Notes: generated by a model not told the origin, from the letters alone. Counted from the first letter of the stretch, positions 51,597-60,778 are shown. The stretch is 64,000 nucleotides of DNA from SZUA-442 sp963753185 (GCA_963753185.1 CAVWBO010000007.1:1550001-1614000); one strand, 5' to 3'. Translations and numbers: made by a program.

Positions 51597-52631
51597 TCAC
51601 GTCACTACCTCCGCGATGAACCGGATGGTGCGCGGATCGGACGTCCCGACGATCAGGGTTCCGACTCCTGCTTCCTTCCATGCATCGAGCCGGTCACGCA
51701 CCGCACCCTCCGGTCCCACGAGGCACACCTCGTCGACCAGGGCGTCCGGTACGAGCATCGTCGCCTCCATGCGCTTTCCCTCCAGGTACAGGTCCTGGAT
51801 GGCTCCGGCCTCGCGCTCGTACCCGTAGCGGCACGCCAGATCGTTGTAGAAGTTCGTCCCCTTGGCCCCCATGCCCCCGATGTACAGGGCGAGCTGTGGC
51901 TTCATCTGGAGGCGTCCGGCGTCGATGTCGTCTGTGACGAGCGCCGTGACCGTCGGTGCGATGTCGAAGCGGTCGGCCTTCGTCGGATCGCCTGACCGTG
52001 CAAAGCCGGCGTCGAGCAGGGGTTGGTACTGGGAAGTCGTCCGTTCGGGCGAGAAGAAGATCGGCAGCCAACCGTCGGCGATCTCGGCGGTGAGCGAGAC
52101 ATTGCGGGGTCCGATCGCCGCGAGGTAGATGGGGAGGTTCGGGTTCCTCGGTGCGATCATGCTCTTGAGCGGCTTCCCGAGGCCGGTGGCGTCCTCACCC
52201 CGGTAGGGGAGTTGGTAGTACTCGCCGTCGAACGCGACGGGCTCCTGCCTGGCAAGGATGCGCCGCACGATCTCGACGTACTCGCGGGTGACGGCGAGCG
52301 GCTTGCCGAACGCACGGCCATGCCAACCCTCGACCACCTGTGGCCCTGACACGCCGAGTCCGAGGATGAACCTGCCGTTCGACATCACATCCAGGGTGGC
52401 AGCCGACATCGCCGTCATCGCCGGGGTTCGCGCCGGAATCTGGAATACCGCCGTCCCAACACGCAGGCGCTCAGTGCGTGCCGCGATCCACGCGAGGGGA
52501 GTGAGGGCATCGGAACCGTACGCCTCCGCACACCAGACACTGTCGTACCCGAGGTCCTCCACCATGTCGATGAGCGCGAAGTTGTCCGCGATCGCCGTTC
52601 CGTACAAGCCGATGTTCAGTCCGAGCCGCAT
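51597..52631 (-). CDS. LLM-class F420-dependent oxidoreductase
   Basis: A 344-aa luciferase-like flavin/F420 barrel enzyme. Typical blocks are LGLNIGLYG, DMVEDLGYDSVWCAEAYGSDALTPLAW, ERLRVGTAVFQIPARTPAMTAM, GRFILGLGVSGPQVVEGWHG and LPIYLAAIGPRNVSLTAEIADGWLP. This is the form abundant in F420-producing Actinomycetota. The substrate cannot be read. ATG 52631 lies 7 bases after TACTGT on the minus strand, a leaderless arrangement, and ends one base after the converging kinase gene. Confidence 0.92.
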   Translation of the reverse strand: MRLGLNIGLYGTAIADNFALIDMVEDLGYDSVWCAEAYGSDALTPLAWIAARTERLRVGTAVFQIPARTPAMTAMSAATLDVMSNGRFILGLGVSGPQVVEGWHGRAFGKPLAVTREYVEIVRRILARQEPVAFDGEYYQLPYRGEDATGLGKPLKSMIAPRNPNLPIYLAAIGPRNVSLTAEIADGWLPIFFSPERTTSQYQPLLDAGFARSGDPTKADRFDIAPTVTALVTDDIDAGRLQMKPQLALYIGGMGAKGTNFYNDLACRYGYEREAGAIQDLYLEGKRMEATMLVPDALVDEVCLVGPEGAVRDRLDAWKEAGVGTLIVGTSDPRTIRFIAEVVT

Positions 52632-52644
52632 GCGCGTCACAGTA
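52632..52644 (-). promoter_or_regulatory. -10 box of leaderless LLM-oxidoreductase promoter
   Basis: TACTGT (minus strand, 52639-52644), seven bases, ATG 52631. Confidence 0.4.
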
Positions 52645-52752
52645 CCCCGTCCCACGGCGCCACGTCGTCGGCCATCGAACGGGCCGACCGCCGGATCGTG
52701 TCACACCCGGTTCGTATGGTTGCCACAACGATCCGGCCTGTTGGAGGTATGC

Positions 52753-52953
52753 ATGATCATCGACTGCGGAAGCTGCGTTGCCCGGCACACCACCGCGTGC
52801 CGGGACTGCCTCGTCACCGCGCTGTTGGGGGACACGGGCGTCATCGAGCTCGGGGACGACGAACACGCCGCGATCGACGCGATGGCAACAGCGGGCCTCA
52901 TCGCCCCCATCCGCCTCGTGGTGGCCGAATCACCGAGGGAGGCATCGGGTTGA
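52753..52953 (+). CDS. 66-aa conserved cysteine-rich protein
   Basis: A short protein with a Cys cluster at the N-terminus: IIDCGSCVARHTTACRDC, i.e. C5-x2-C8-x7-C16-x2-C19, then a helical acidic tail (DDEHAAIDAMATAGLI). The spacing suggests zinc or Fe-S binding. Comparable small proteins occur in many Actinomycetota; their role is unknown to me. GGAGGT precedes ATG 52753. The next gene on the strand encodes QueG, itself an Fe-S enzyme. Confidence 0.75.
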   Translation: MIIDCGSCVARHTTACRDCLVTALLGDTGVIELGDDEHAAIDAMATAGLIAPIRLVVAESPREASG

Positions 52954-53036
52954 CGCGACCGCCCCATCGAATACCCGCACTCGGTGGAGAACGATCATCA
53001 GGTCCGTGATGCCCGTCGCATCTACAGTTGGACCCG

Positions 53037-54134
53037 ATGGACCTCCTCGAGACCTTGGCAGCCGTTGCCGATTCTTCCGGCGCACGGCTCGGAGTCACCG
53101 ACCTCGCTCCTTTCGAAGAGGCCCGCATCGAGATCGATCGACGAGCCACATCCGGTGAACGAGGATCGCTTCGGTTCGTGTATGCGAATCCCGCGACGTC
53201 GACGGAGCCAGCGCGTTCGTTCCCGTGGGCGAGGGCGATCGTCGTCGCCGCCGTTCCCTATCTCACCGATGGGGATGGCATTGCGACCTCCGATCGGGAT
53301 GATCGTCCCAGGGATGTGGGCCGGCCAGTGGCGCGGTTCGCAGACGGTGACCGATACGCCTCGGTGCGCACCGTCCTCGACGCGCTCGCCGGCGTTCTCG
53401 ACGCCCAGGGGTTCCGCACGGAGCGGGTATTCGACGATGATCGACTCGTCGATCGCGCCGTCGCCGTGAGGTCGGGCGTGGCATGGTGGGGGAAGAGCAC
53501 GATGGTCCTCGCCCCGGGGTTCGGACCCTGGTTCCTGATCGGAAGTGTCGTCACCGACGCACCCATCGAGCCAACGTCGCCGATGGAGCGAACCTGCGGA
53601 ACGTGCATCGAGTGCATGCCCGCATGCCCGACGGGAGCGATCATCGCCGCCGGGGTCCTCGATGCTCGTCGCTGCCTTGCAGCCGTGTTCCAGGCGAGGG
53701 GTCCGATCCCGATCGAGCTCAGGGCTCCGGCCGGTGACCGGGTGTACGGCTGCGATGCCTGCCTGGTCGCGTGCCCTCCGGGCCACGGTGCTCTCGCATC
53801 GCATCGCCCTGCGCCCCAAACGAGTGCGCGTGCCATCCTCGCGATGAGCGACGACGAGATCGACGAGTCCTTCACCCATTGGTACATCCCTGGCCGCAGG
53901 GCACGCTTCGTGCGCAGGAATGCCCTCGTCGCCATGGCGAACGGCCGCAACGAGGACGATCTCGCGGTTGCGGCGGGCTACCTCGGCCACCCTGACCCCC
54001 TCCTGCGACGTCACGCCGCGTGGGCCGTCGCACGGATCGGAACACCCGCCGCGGCCGCCATTCTCACCGTTGCATCGCTCCGAGAATCCGACGGAGACGT
54101 CCTCGAGGAGATCGGGAATGTGATGCCCCGATGA
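53037..54134 (+). CDS. queG: epoxyqueuosine reductase
   Basis: Cobalamin and Fe-S enzyme of 365 aa for the last step of queuosine tRNA modification. Blocks: GVAWWGKSTMVLAP in the cobalamin domain, first cluster CGTCIECMPACPTGAI, second cluster CDACLVACPPG. A C-terminal HEAT-like repeat (AAGYLGHPDPLLRRHAAWAV) contacts tRNA. TACAGT with eight bases before ATG 53037 suggests a leaderless transcript. Other que genes are not in the window. Confidence 0.95.
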   Translation: MDLLETLAAVADSSGARLGVTDLAPFEEARIEIDRRATSGERGSLRFVYANPATSTEPARSFPWARAIVVAAVPYLTDGDGIATSDRDDRPRDVGRPVARFADGDRYASVRTVLDALAGVLDAQGFRTERVFDDDRLVDRAVAVRSGVAWWGKSTMVLAPGFGPWFLIGSVVTDAPIEPTSPMERTCGTCIECMPACPTGAIIAAGVLDARRCLAAVFQARGPIPIELRAPAGDRVYGCDACLVACPPGHGALASHRPAPQTSARAILAMSDDEIDESFTHWYIPGRRARFVRRNALVAMANGRNEDDLAVAAGYLGHPDPLLRRHAAWAVARIGTPAAAAILTVASLRESDGDVLEEIGNVMPR

Positions 54135-54183
54135 CGACCCCGCTCCGTCTACGCTCAGGCCTTCGCCGTCAGGGGAGTGCTCG

Positions 54184-54489
54184 ATGACCGCTGTGTACGC
54201 CGTGACGCTCGTCGTCGGGCTCCTCGGGTTGGGTGCGTGGATCGTCGCAACCGCTGTCGCAGACACGGTCGAGGGATGGCGCTCGGTGGATCCCGAGGCG
54301 CGCTTCGGCCCATGGGCCAGGCGATCCCTCGCTGGCCTCATCGGCTTCGGCATGACAGGGATCTCAACGACCTTCGGCGGGTGGCCGGACATCGCAGCAT
54401 TCGGTGCGGCCGTCGTCGGCGGGCTCGCCCTGGCAGCCATCTCCGAATGGCTCGGACCGCGCACGGCGGCCCAGCGCGATGTCGATTGA
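54184..54489 (+). CDS. 101-aa membrane protein
   Basis: Three hydrophobic helices (residues 3-25, 47-66, 70-90) around a short basic loop (PEARFGPWARRSLA). No motif of a known family is evident. AGGGGAG precedes ATG 54184. The phosphoesterase gene begins at the very next base after the stop, so both are surely co-transcribed. Function unknown. Confidence 0.75.
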   Translation: MTAVYAVTLVVGLLGLGAWIVATAVADTVEGWRSVDPEARFGPWARRSLAGLIGFGMTGISTTFGGWPDIAAFGAAVVGGLALAAISEWLGPRTAAQRDVD

Positions 54490-55254
54490 GTGCCGGTGCT
54501 GATCGTCTCTGACGTCCACGGCGCATTCGAGACGCTCGCCGGCCTCGCGTCACGCGCCGACACCGTGCTCATCCTGGGCGACCTCATCAACCTGGTGGAC
54601 TATCGGACGAACGAGGGGATCCTCGCCGACATCGTTGGGAGGGACGTCGTGGAATCCGTCGTCGGGCTTCGCTCGGTGGACGATTCAGCTGCGAATCGTA
54701 TGTGGGCCACGCGCACGGCATCGCTCGGGTTCGATGTGAGGCTCGCTGTGGGAGATGCAATGCGTAGCGAGTACGAGCGCATGCGCACCGCAATCAGTGG
54801 GCTCCGCGCGTACGTCATACCGGGCAACGTGGATGATCCGGACCTCCTCAGGGCCCACCTGCCTTCGTCGGCGACGTGGGTCGATGGGGAGGTTCTCGAG
54901 TTCGAGGATGAGACGTTCGGCTTCGTCGGCCGTGGCATCGAACGAATCGGGTCGGCCGGAGAGATCGACGATGCGACGATGCGCGATCGCCTCGCCGCGC
55001 TCGGCCCCGTCGACGTCCTGTGCACGCACGTGCCTGCCGCATTGCCGATGGTGTGCGAGGATGTGATCGGCGGTACAGGGAAGGGTTCGGTGCCCGTCCT
55101 CGAGTACCTCGATCGGCACCGCCCGAGGCTGCACTACTACGGCGATGTCCACCAGGCGCGTGCCACGTCGATGAGACACGGCGCAACGACGTGCATCAAC
55201 GTGGGGTACTTCAGGGCGACCGGTCGAGCGTTCCACCACAGAAGCGACACCTAG
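54490..55254 (+). CDS. calcineurin-like metallophosphoesterase
   Basis: A 254-aa protein with the binuclear-metal motifs in order: LIVSDVHGAFETL, LILGDLINLVD, IPGNVDD, CTHVP and YYGDVHQA. This is the YfcE/MJ0936-like phosphodiesterase arrangement; substrates range from cyclic nucleotides to phosphodiester prodrugs, and the natural one is unknown. GTG 54490 is the start. A 60-residue insertion between the second and third motif is unusual. Confidence 0.9.
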   Translation: MPVLIVSDVHGAFETLAGLASRADTVLILGDLINLVDYRTNEGILADIVGRDVVESVVGLRSVDDSAANRMWATRTASLGFDVRLAVGDAMRSEYERMRTAISGLRAYVIPGNVDDPDLLRAHLPSSATWVDGEVLEFEDETFGFVGRGIERIGSAGEIDDATMRDRLAALGPVDVLCTHVPAALPMVCEDVIGGTGKGSVPVLEYLDRHRPRLHYYGDVHQARATSMRHGATTCINVGYFRATGRAFHHRSDT

Positions 55255-55362
55255 CGCCGACGCCGTCGGTGATGGCCCGGCGGGCAACGCGGCGAGCCGC
55301 GCGCGGGTGTGCATCTCGGCCCACCGCTACCCTTGGGGTGCAAGGGTGTACGAGGAGTCATC

Positions 55363-55806
55363 ATGGCAGTCGAGGGAACGGTTCAGAGCGTCGAGGTGTC
55401 GGCTGAGCCCCAGCACGTCTACGAGGTCGCGCTCGACCTCGCTTCGTACCCAGCGTGGGCCGGAGGTGTTCGCACCGTTGCCGTCACCGAGGAGGACGAG
55501 TACGGACGGCCGGTGAGGGCGGACTTCGTGGTCGATGGGATGATCAAGGAGATCTCCTACACCCTCGTCTATGACTACGACTTCGACAACGGCTTCGGAT
55601 GGAGCGCGGTCCCGAACGACGACATCCGCTCGCTCGAAGGCCGCTATGAGTTCAATGAGTTGGACGGTGGGGGAACCGAGGTCGTGTACGCGCTCAAGGT
55701 CGATCCGGCGTTCACCGTTCCGGGATTCCTGCGCAAGCAGGCCGAGAAGCAGATCGTCGGCACCGCGCTGCGGGGCCTCAAGAAGCAGGCCGAGTCGACC
55801 GCCTGA
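55363..55806 (+). CDS. SRPBCC/polyketide-cyclase-like protein
   Basis: A 147-aa START/Bet v1-fold protein. Strand-helix pattern: VQSVEVSAEPQHVYEVALDLASYPAWAGGV, then VVDGMIKEISYTLVYDYDF and a final helix FLRKQAEKQIVGTALRGLKKQAE. It has a hydrophobic cavity that usually binds lipids or polyketides. It overlaps the ArsA gene by one base, a linkage seen in many Actinomycetota. ATG 55363 (after GGAG) is preferred over 55309. Confidence 0.92.
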   Translation: MAVEGTVQSVEVSAEPQHVYEVALDLASYPAWAGGVRTVAVTEEDEYGRPVRADFVVDGMIKEISYTLVYDYDFDNGFGWSAVPNDDIRSLEGRYEFNELDGGGTEVVYALKVDPAFTVPGFLRKQAEKQIVGTALRGLKKQAESTA

Positions 55807-56981
55807 TGCGGATCATCCTCGTCACAGGCAAGGGCGGGGTTGGGAAGACGACGGTGTCGGCCGCAACGGCCCTTCGTTCAGCCGATCTCGGCTACGCAAC
55901 GCTCGTGATGTCGACGGACCCTGCCCATTCGCTCGGGGACGCCTTCGACATGGAACTCGGCGATGCCCCGAGCAGCATCGTCGAACGACTCGACGGTCAG
56001 CAGATCGATACGCAGTTGCGGCTCGAGGAAGCTTGGGGTGACGTGCGCGATCACCTCACCGATCTCTTCGACTGGTCGGGGCTCAGCGGTATCGAGGCCG
56101 AGGAACTGACGGTGTTCCCAGGGATGGATGAGCTCTTCGCCCTCGCCACGGTCAGGGATCACGCCCGATCCGGCATCTACGACGTGATCGTCGTCGACTG
56201 CGCTCCGACGGCCGAGACGCTCCGACTCCTCAGCCTGCCGGAAGTGATGTCGTGGTACATGGACAAGATGTTCCCCCTGAGCCGCAGGGTTGCGAAGGTC
56301 GTCCGGCCGGTGGTGTCGAGGGTGTCGACCATGCCCATGGCCGACGACAAGGTGTTCCAGTCGATCGAACGGTTCTACGAGCGCCTCGACGGGATCCGCG
56401 AACTCCTGTCGGATCCGGACATCACAACGGCACGGCTTGTCATGAACCCTGAGAAGATGGTGATCGCCGAGGCGAGGAGGACCTACACCTACCTCGGCCT
56501 GTTCGGCTACGCCGTGGATGCGGCCATCGTGAATCGAGTCCTTCCGGATGAGGTCCATGACCCCTACTTCGCGGAGTGGCGCCAGATCCAGAAGGGTCAT
56601 CTCGAGGCCGTCGAGGAAGGATTCGCTGGCACCGACATCCGCCGGCTCCGCCTGTTCGATCACGAGATGGTGGGGCCGGAACGTCTCCGCGTCGTCGGTG
56701 GGGAACTCTACGGGGACGACGATCCCACGGCGCGCCTGTCGAGCATCGACCCCATCCGCGTCGAATCCCTCGCCGAGTCCGACGACGTCGCCCTCGTGCT
56801 CGCCATTCCCCTCGTCGACAAGGAGCACGTCGACGTCATGCGCCACGGTGACGAGCTGTTCATCACCGTGGATGCATACAGGCGAAGCATCGTCCTCCCC
56901 GATTCGCTCAAGCGCAGAACCATCCGACGCGCCAAGCTCGCTGACGGCGAGCTGCGTGTCGTCTTCACCCTGGAGGCGTGA
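55806..56981 (+). CDS. ArsA/Get3-family ATPase
   Basis: A 391-aa SIMIBI-class ATPase. The P-loop is GKGGVGKTT (residues 8-16), switch I is STDPAHSLGDAF, and Walker B is VVDCAPTAETLRLL. The A-loop NPEKMVIAEA is typical of Get3-like proteins. A C-terminal domain of about 90 residues (from about 300) resembles the Hsp20-like segment of actinobacterial ArsA paralogues. No arsenical-binding Cys triad is visible, so membrane-protein targeting or another chaperone role is more likely than arsenite transport. Confidence 0.93.
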   Translation: MRIILVTGKGGVGKTTVSAATALRSADLGYATLVMSTDPAHSLGDAFDMELGDAPSSIVERLDGQQIDTQLRLEEAWGDVRDHLTDLFDWSGLSGIEAEELTVFPGMDELFALATVRDHARSGIYDVIVVDCAPTAETLRLLSLPEVMSWYMDKMFPLSRRVAKVVRPVVSRVSTMPMADDKVFQSIERFYERLDGIRELLSDPDITTARLVMNPEKMVIAEARRTYTYLGLFGYAVDAAIVNRVLPDEVHDPYFAEWRQIQKGHLEAVEEGFAGTDIRRLRLFDHEMVGPERLRVVGGELYGDDDPTARLSSIDPIRVESLAESDDVALVLAIPLVDKEHVDVMRHGDELFITVDAYRRSIVLPDSLKRRTIRRAKLADGELRVVFTLEA

Positions 56982-57163
56982 TGCCGGAAACACCCATCGA
57001 ACCCCTCGTGGACGCAACCAGGAAGGCGACGGTGCACTTCGCGAAGGCTGCGTTCGAGGTCGCGAACGGAATCGGCGCGCTCATGGCGGGCATCGTCAAG
57101 ACCGTTCGGCCCGAAGCCGAGGGCGACGACAGCGCAGCGACCCAGCACGTGCCCGTCGAGTAG
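56981..57163 (+). CDS. 60-aa hypothetical protein
   Basis: A small amphipathic helical protein (LVDATRKATVHFAKAAFEVA followed by NGIGALMAGIVKTVR) with an acidic tail. The ATG overlaps the ArsA stop by one base (TGATG), so it is coupled. It may act as a small partner at the membrane surface. No family recognised. Confidence 0.7.
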   Translation: MPETPIEPLVDATRKATVHFAKAAFEVANGIGALMAGIVKTVRPEAEGDDSAATQHVPVE

Positions 57164-57190
57164 GGCAGTGACGAGCGATACGGGGGTTCG

Positions 57191-58126
57191 ATGAGCGTAA
57201 TCGGTGTCGACATAGGCGGGTCCAAGGTCCTGTCGGTTCGCCTCGAGGGAACCGAGGTGGTACGTCGGCACCACGAGGTGCTCGATCGCGAAACGGACAC
57301 GGTCGAGGCCATCGCCGACGCGATCGTCGCGGTGTCGGACGGTTCGCAGACCGCGATCGGTGTAGGCGTCGCAGGGCTCGTGTCGACCACCGACCGGTCG
57401 CTCGTGTGGGGACCCCATGTCAGCGGCACGAACCTTCGCATCGGTGACGAGCTGGATCGACGCTTCGGGCTCCCGGTCGTCGTTGACAACGATGCGAACG
57501 CTGCAATGGTTGCAGAGCTCGCGCTCGGCGTGGCGGCCGGATACCGCAATGTGCTCCTCGTGACGCTCGGCACCGGGATCGGCGGCGCCATCGCCATTGG
57601 CGGCGAGGTCTATCGAGGCGGCTCCTATGCGGGGGAGTGGGGGCACATCAAGGTCGAGCGTGATGGACGCCTGTGCGACTGCGGCAAGCGCGGTTGCTGG
57701 GAGACCATCGCTTCGGGACCGGCGCTCGAGCGACTCGCACGCGAGGTCATCGACGGCAACCCCAACAGCTCGCTTGCACGGGCCATCGGCGATCGCGTGG
57801 TGAGTGGGCAGGCTGTCGTGGAGGCTGCGGACGCGGGAGACGAGACCGCGAGGGCGCTCGTGACGGAGGTTGGTCGAGCATTCGGACAGGGTCTCGCCGA
57901 TCTCGTGGCGATCTTCGACCCGGATGTGATCGTCGTGGGCGGAGGACTGGGTTCCGTAGGCGAATCAGTCCTGGCTCCCGCACGAAGGGTGCTTGCTGAC
58001 TCCCTCCACGGAGGAAGCCACCGGCTTGCTCCCAGCGTCGAGGTCGCTCGGCTCGGAGCCATCGCGGGAGCCGTCGGAGCAGCACTCCTGGCGGCAGGGG
58101 GGCTCGATGCGTCGTCGCAACGTTGA
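57191..58126 (+). CDS. ROK-family glucokinase-like sugar kinase
   Basis: A 311-aa sugar kinase. ATP loop VDIGGSKVLSVRL; VDNDANAAMVAELALG contains the catalytic Asp; GTGIGGAIAIGGEVYRGG; and the ROK zinc site GHIKVERDGRLCDCGKRGCWE (His plus three Cys). No N-terminal helix-turn-helix, so it is an enzyme rather than a ROK repressor. Most likely glucokinase. It overlaps the next gene by 20 bases. Confidence 0.93.
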   Translation: MSVIGVDIGGSKVLSVRLEGTEVVRRHHEVLDRETDTVEAIADAIVAVSDGSQTAIGVGVAGLVSTTDRSLVWGPHVSGTNLRIGDELDRRFGLPVVVDNDANAAMVAELALGVAAGYRNVLLVTLGTGIGGAIAIGGEVYRGGSYAGEWGHIKVERDGRLCDCGKRGCWETIASGPALERLAREVIDGNPNSSLARAIGDRVVSGQAVVEAADAGDETARALVTEVGRAFGQGLADLVAIFDPDVIVVGGGLGSVGESVLAPARRVLADSLHGGSHRLAPSVEVARLGAIAGAVGAALLAAGGLDASSQR

Positions 58127-58529
58127 GCCGGGAAGCGAAGCGATCGACGAGCGAACGGCTGCTCCGCCGCGCACGGTGCGCGAACTCGCATGGGAGTCCG
58201 TCGCCCTTGCTCCGAACCTGGCGAAGCTCCTCGCACGACTGAGCGTGGATCCGAGGGTGCCGATGCGTCGCCGCCTGCTGGTCGGTGCTGCGCTCGCGTA
58301 TGTGATCTCACCCGTGGACCTGATCCCTGACTTCGTTCCTGGGCTCGGACGCCTCGACGACGTCGTGCTCGTGTCCGTCGCCGTCGATCGGATGCTCTCA
58401 GGCGCCGAGGCGGCGGTGGTGGCGGAGCATTGGGACGGATCCGAGGATGCCCTCGATCTCGTGCGAAGTGCCTTTGCCTGGGGTGCCGATCTCGTTCCCT
58501 CCGTCGTCGAGAAGCTCCTTCCGCGCTGA
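58107..58529 (+). CDS. DUF1232 (YkvA-like) membrane-associated protein
   Basis: A 140-aa protein with the YkvA/DUF1232 core: RRRLLVGAALAYVISPVDLIPDFVPGLGRLDDVVLVSVAVDRML (here only described by its key run YVISPVDLIPDFVPG at about residues 66-80). The helix pair is thought to sit in or on the membrane. Basic N-terminus of 12 residues. ATG 58107 lies inside the end of the ROK gene. Function of the family is not known. Confidence 0.88.
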   Translation: MRRRNVEPGSEAIDERTAAPPRTVRELAWESVALAPNLAKLLARLSVDPRVPMRRRLLVGAALAYVISPVDLIPDFVPGLGRLDDVVLVSVAVDRMLSGAEAAVVAEHWDGSEDALDLVRSAFAWGADLVPSVVEKLLPR

Positions 58530-58565
58530 CGGTGCCCGGTTCGCCGGATCAGCTTCGGCGCGCTC

Positions 58566-58577
58566 TATGGTGACGCG
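58566..58577 (+). promoter_or_regulatory. -10 box of leaderless aminotransferase promoter
   Basis: TATGGT (58566-58571), six bases, ATG 58578; no ribosome site. Confidence 0.45.
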
Positions 58578-59774
58578 ATGCAGTTCCGACGAATCGACAA
58601 CCTGCCCCCGTACGTGTTCGCCGAAGTGAACAACCTGAAGACGGCGGCCAGGCGATCCGGTGTCGATGTGATCGACCTGGGGTTCGGCAACCCCGACATA
58701 CCATCGCCCCCGGGGGTCGTTGACAAGCTCGTGGAAGCCGCGTACCAGGGCAAGAACCACCGGTACTCGGCGTCGCGCGGGCTGCCGAACCTGCGCAGGG
58801 CAGTCGCCGATCGCTACCTGCGGTCATACGGTGTCGACCTCGATCCTGACACGGAGGTCATCAACACCATCGGAGCGAAGGAGGGCCTCTCCCATCTGAT
58901 GTGGGTCCTCGTCCAGCCGGGCGACGTGGCGCTCGTCCCTGAACCGTCGTACCCCATCCACATCTATGCGCCCGTGCTCGCCGGTGCCGAGGTACGGCGG
59001 GTGCACCTCTCGACAGACGCGGACTTCTTCGAGCGGTTGACGGCGGCCTTCCGAACGTCGTGGCCCAAACCGAGGGTCATCGTCACGTCGTTCCCCCACA
59101 ACCCGACGACCGTGACGGTCGACGCTGCGTTCTTCGAGCGCCTCGTCGCGTTCGCGCACCGCAACGGCGTGATGCTCGTCCACGACTTCGCATACGCCGA
59201 CATCGCGTTCGACGGCTACCGCCCGCCGTCCCTGCTCTCAGTAGACGGCGCGAAGGACGTGGCGGTCGAGTTGTATACCTTGTCGAAGTCCCATTCCATG
59301 GCCGGTTGGCGTGTCGGCTTCGTGGTCGGCAACCGGGAGATCGTCGCGGCACTCGGCCAGCTGAAGTCGTACCTCGACTACGGCACGTTCCAGCCGATCC
59401 AGATCGCGTCGATCATCGCGCTCAACGATCACGACGCGTACATCGACCTCGTGGTCGACGAGTACAGGAAGCGTCGCGACGCCCTCGTCGGAGGCCTCGC
59501 GAGAAGCGGATGGCCTGTAGATGCACCGCACGCGACGATGTTCGTCTGGGCGAGGATCCCTGAACGCCTTCGGTCGATGGGGTCACTGAAGTTCGCCCTC
59601 GACATGCTCGACAGGGCAAACGTCGCGGTGAGCCCCGGGATCGGTTTCGGGCCATCCGGCGACGAGCATGTCCGCTTCGCGCTCGTCGAGAACGAGCACC
59701 GCATCCTCCAGGCTGTTCGCAACATCCGACGGTACCTGTCGGATCACGGTGTCGAACAGACGGACGATGCGTGA
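58578..59774 (+). CDS. class I/II aminotransferase (AlaC / LL-diaminopimelate aminotransferase-like)
   Basis: A 398-aa PLP aminotransferase. It starts FRRIDNLPPYVFAEVNNLK and has IDLGFGNPDIPSPPGVVDKL, GAKEGLSHLMWVLVQPGD and TSFPHNPTTVTVD. The PLP lysine is in YTLSKSHSMAGWRVGFVVG. The pattern is that of AlaC-type glutamate-pyruvate transaminases, close to LL-diaminopimelate aminotransferase. Together with the DapA-family gene at 39.5 kb a lysine role is conceivable, but alanine synthesis is equally likely. Confidence 0.9.
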   Translation: MQFRRIDNLPPYVFAEVNNLKTAARRSGVDVIDLGFGNPDIPSPPGVVDKLVEAAYQGKNHRYSASRGLPNLRRAVADRYLRSYGVDLDPDTEVINTIGAKEGLSHLMWVLVQPGDVALVPEPSYPIHIYAPVLAGAEVRRVHLSTDADFFERLTAAFRTSWPKPRVIVTSFPHNPTTVTVDAAFFERLVAFAHRNGVMLVHDFAYADIAFDGYRPPSLLSVDGAKDVAVELYTLSKSHSMAGWRVGFVVGNREIVAALGQLKSYLDYGTFQPIQIASIIALNDHDAYIDLVVDEYRKRRDALVGGLARSGWPVDAPHATMFVWARIPERLRSMGSLKFALDMLDRANVAVSPGIGFGPSGDEHVRFALVENEHRILQAVRNIRRYLSDHGVEQTDDA

Positions 59775-59832
59775 AACGTCTGACTACTGCGACGGGTCAG
59801 AACTCGGATCCCAGACCAATGGTCCGTGACCG

Positions 59833-60756
59833 ATGAAGTATGCAGTTCTCTTCCCCGGCCAGGGGAGCCAATCCGTCGGCATGTGTCCCGACGTGCTCGA
59901 GATGCGCTCCGACCTCTTTGCAGAGGCGCGAGACATCCTCGGCTGGGATCTCGCCTCGGTCATCTCCGATGGGCCCGACGACCTCCTGACGTCGACCGAT
60001 CGGGCCCAACCCGCCCTCTACGCGACGTCATTCGCACTGTGGGAGGCGTTCAGGGCACACACACGGGTTGCGCCCGCAGCGGGAGCCGGGCACTCCCTCG
60101 GCGAGTACACGGCACTCGCCGCCTCCGGGGCCATGTCGTTCCGCGAGGGAATGCACCTCGTCGCCGAGCGCGGCATCGCCATGGCCGAAGCAGCATCGGC
60201 ATCGGGTTCCGGTATGGCCGCACTCATCGGTGCGGACGAGGAGGTCGCGGGCGATGTGTGTGCGGCTCGGGTCGCATCGGGTGGCAGCTTGTATGTCGCG
60301 AACCTCAATGCACCTGGCCAGGTCGTCGTCGCCGGTGCCGATGCGGACCTCGACTGGCTCGCAGCGAATTCGAAGGAGCTTGGGATTCGGAGGGTGATCA
60401 GGCTGAACGTCGCAGGCGGGTTTCACTCCCCGTTCATGGCGTCTGCCGCCGAGCGCCTTGATCGTGGCCTGTCACTGGTCGAGTTCTCGGAAGGTGGATT
60501 CGACGTTTACGCGAACGCGTCTGCTGCGCGCACGACAGATCCGCGTTCCTCATTGCGCGAGCAGTTGACATCACCCGTGCTCTTTTCCGCAACGCTCGAG
60601 GCGATGGCAGCGTCTGGCATCGACACGTTCGTTCATATCGGTCCGGGAGATGTCACGGCGGGACTCGCCCGTCGGACCGTCCCAACAGCGCGCGTCCATG
60701 TCGTGGCGAGCCTCGGCCAAGCGCGAGACGCGGGCGAGGCGCTGTCCGTACAATGA
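59833..60756 (+). CDS. fabD: malonyl-CoA:ACP transacylase
   Basis: A 307-aa enzyme that loads malonyl groups onto acyl carrier protein. VLFPGQGSQSVGM at the N-terminus, nucleophile GAGHSLGEYTAL (Ser at about residue 89), Arg in MAEAASASGSGMAALIG context, and active-site His in LNVAGGFHSPFM. First gene of the fatty-acid cluster fabD-fabH-fabG-acpP-fabF. Confidence 0.96.
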   Translation: MKYAVLFPGQGSQSVGMCPDVLEMRSDLFAEARDILGWDLASVISDGPDDLLTSTDRAQPALYATSFALWEAFRAHTRVAPAAGAGHSLGEYTALAASGAMSFREGMHLVAERGIAMAEAASASGSGMAALIGADEEVAGDVCAARVASGGSLYVANLNAPGQVVVAGADADLDWLAANSKELGIRRVIRLNVAGGFHSPFMASAAERLDRGLSLVEFSEGGFDVYANASAARTTDPRSSLREQLTSPVLFSATLEAMAASGIDTFVHIGPGDVTAGLARRTVPTARVHVVASLGQARDAGEALSVQ

Positions 60757-60778
60757 CGGCCGCACGGGAAGGAGCGCC

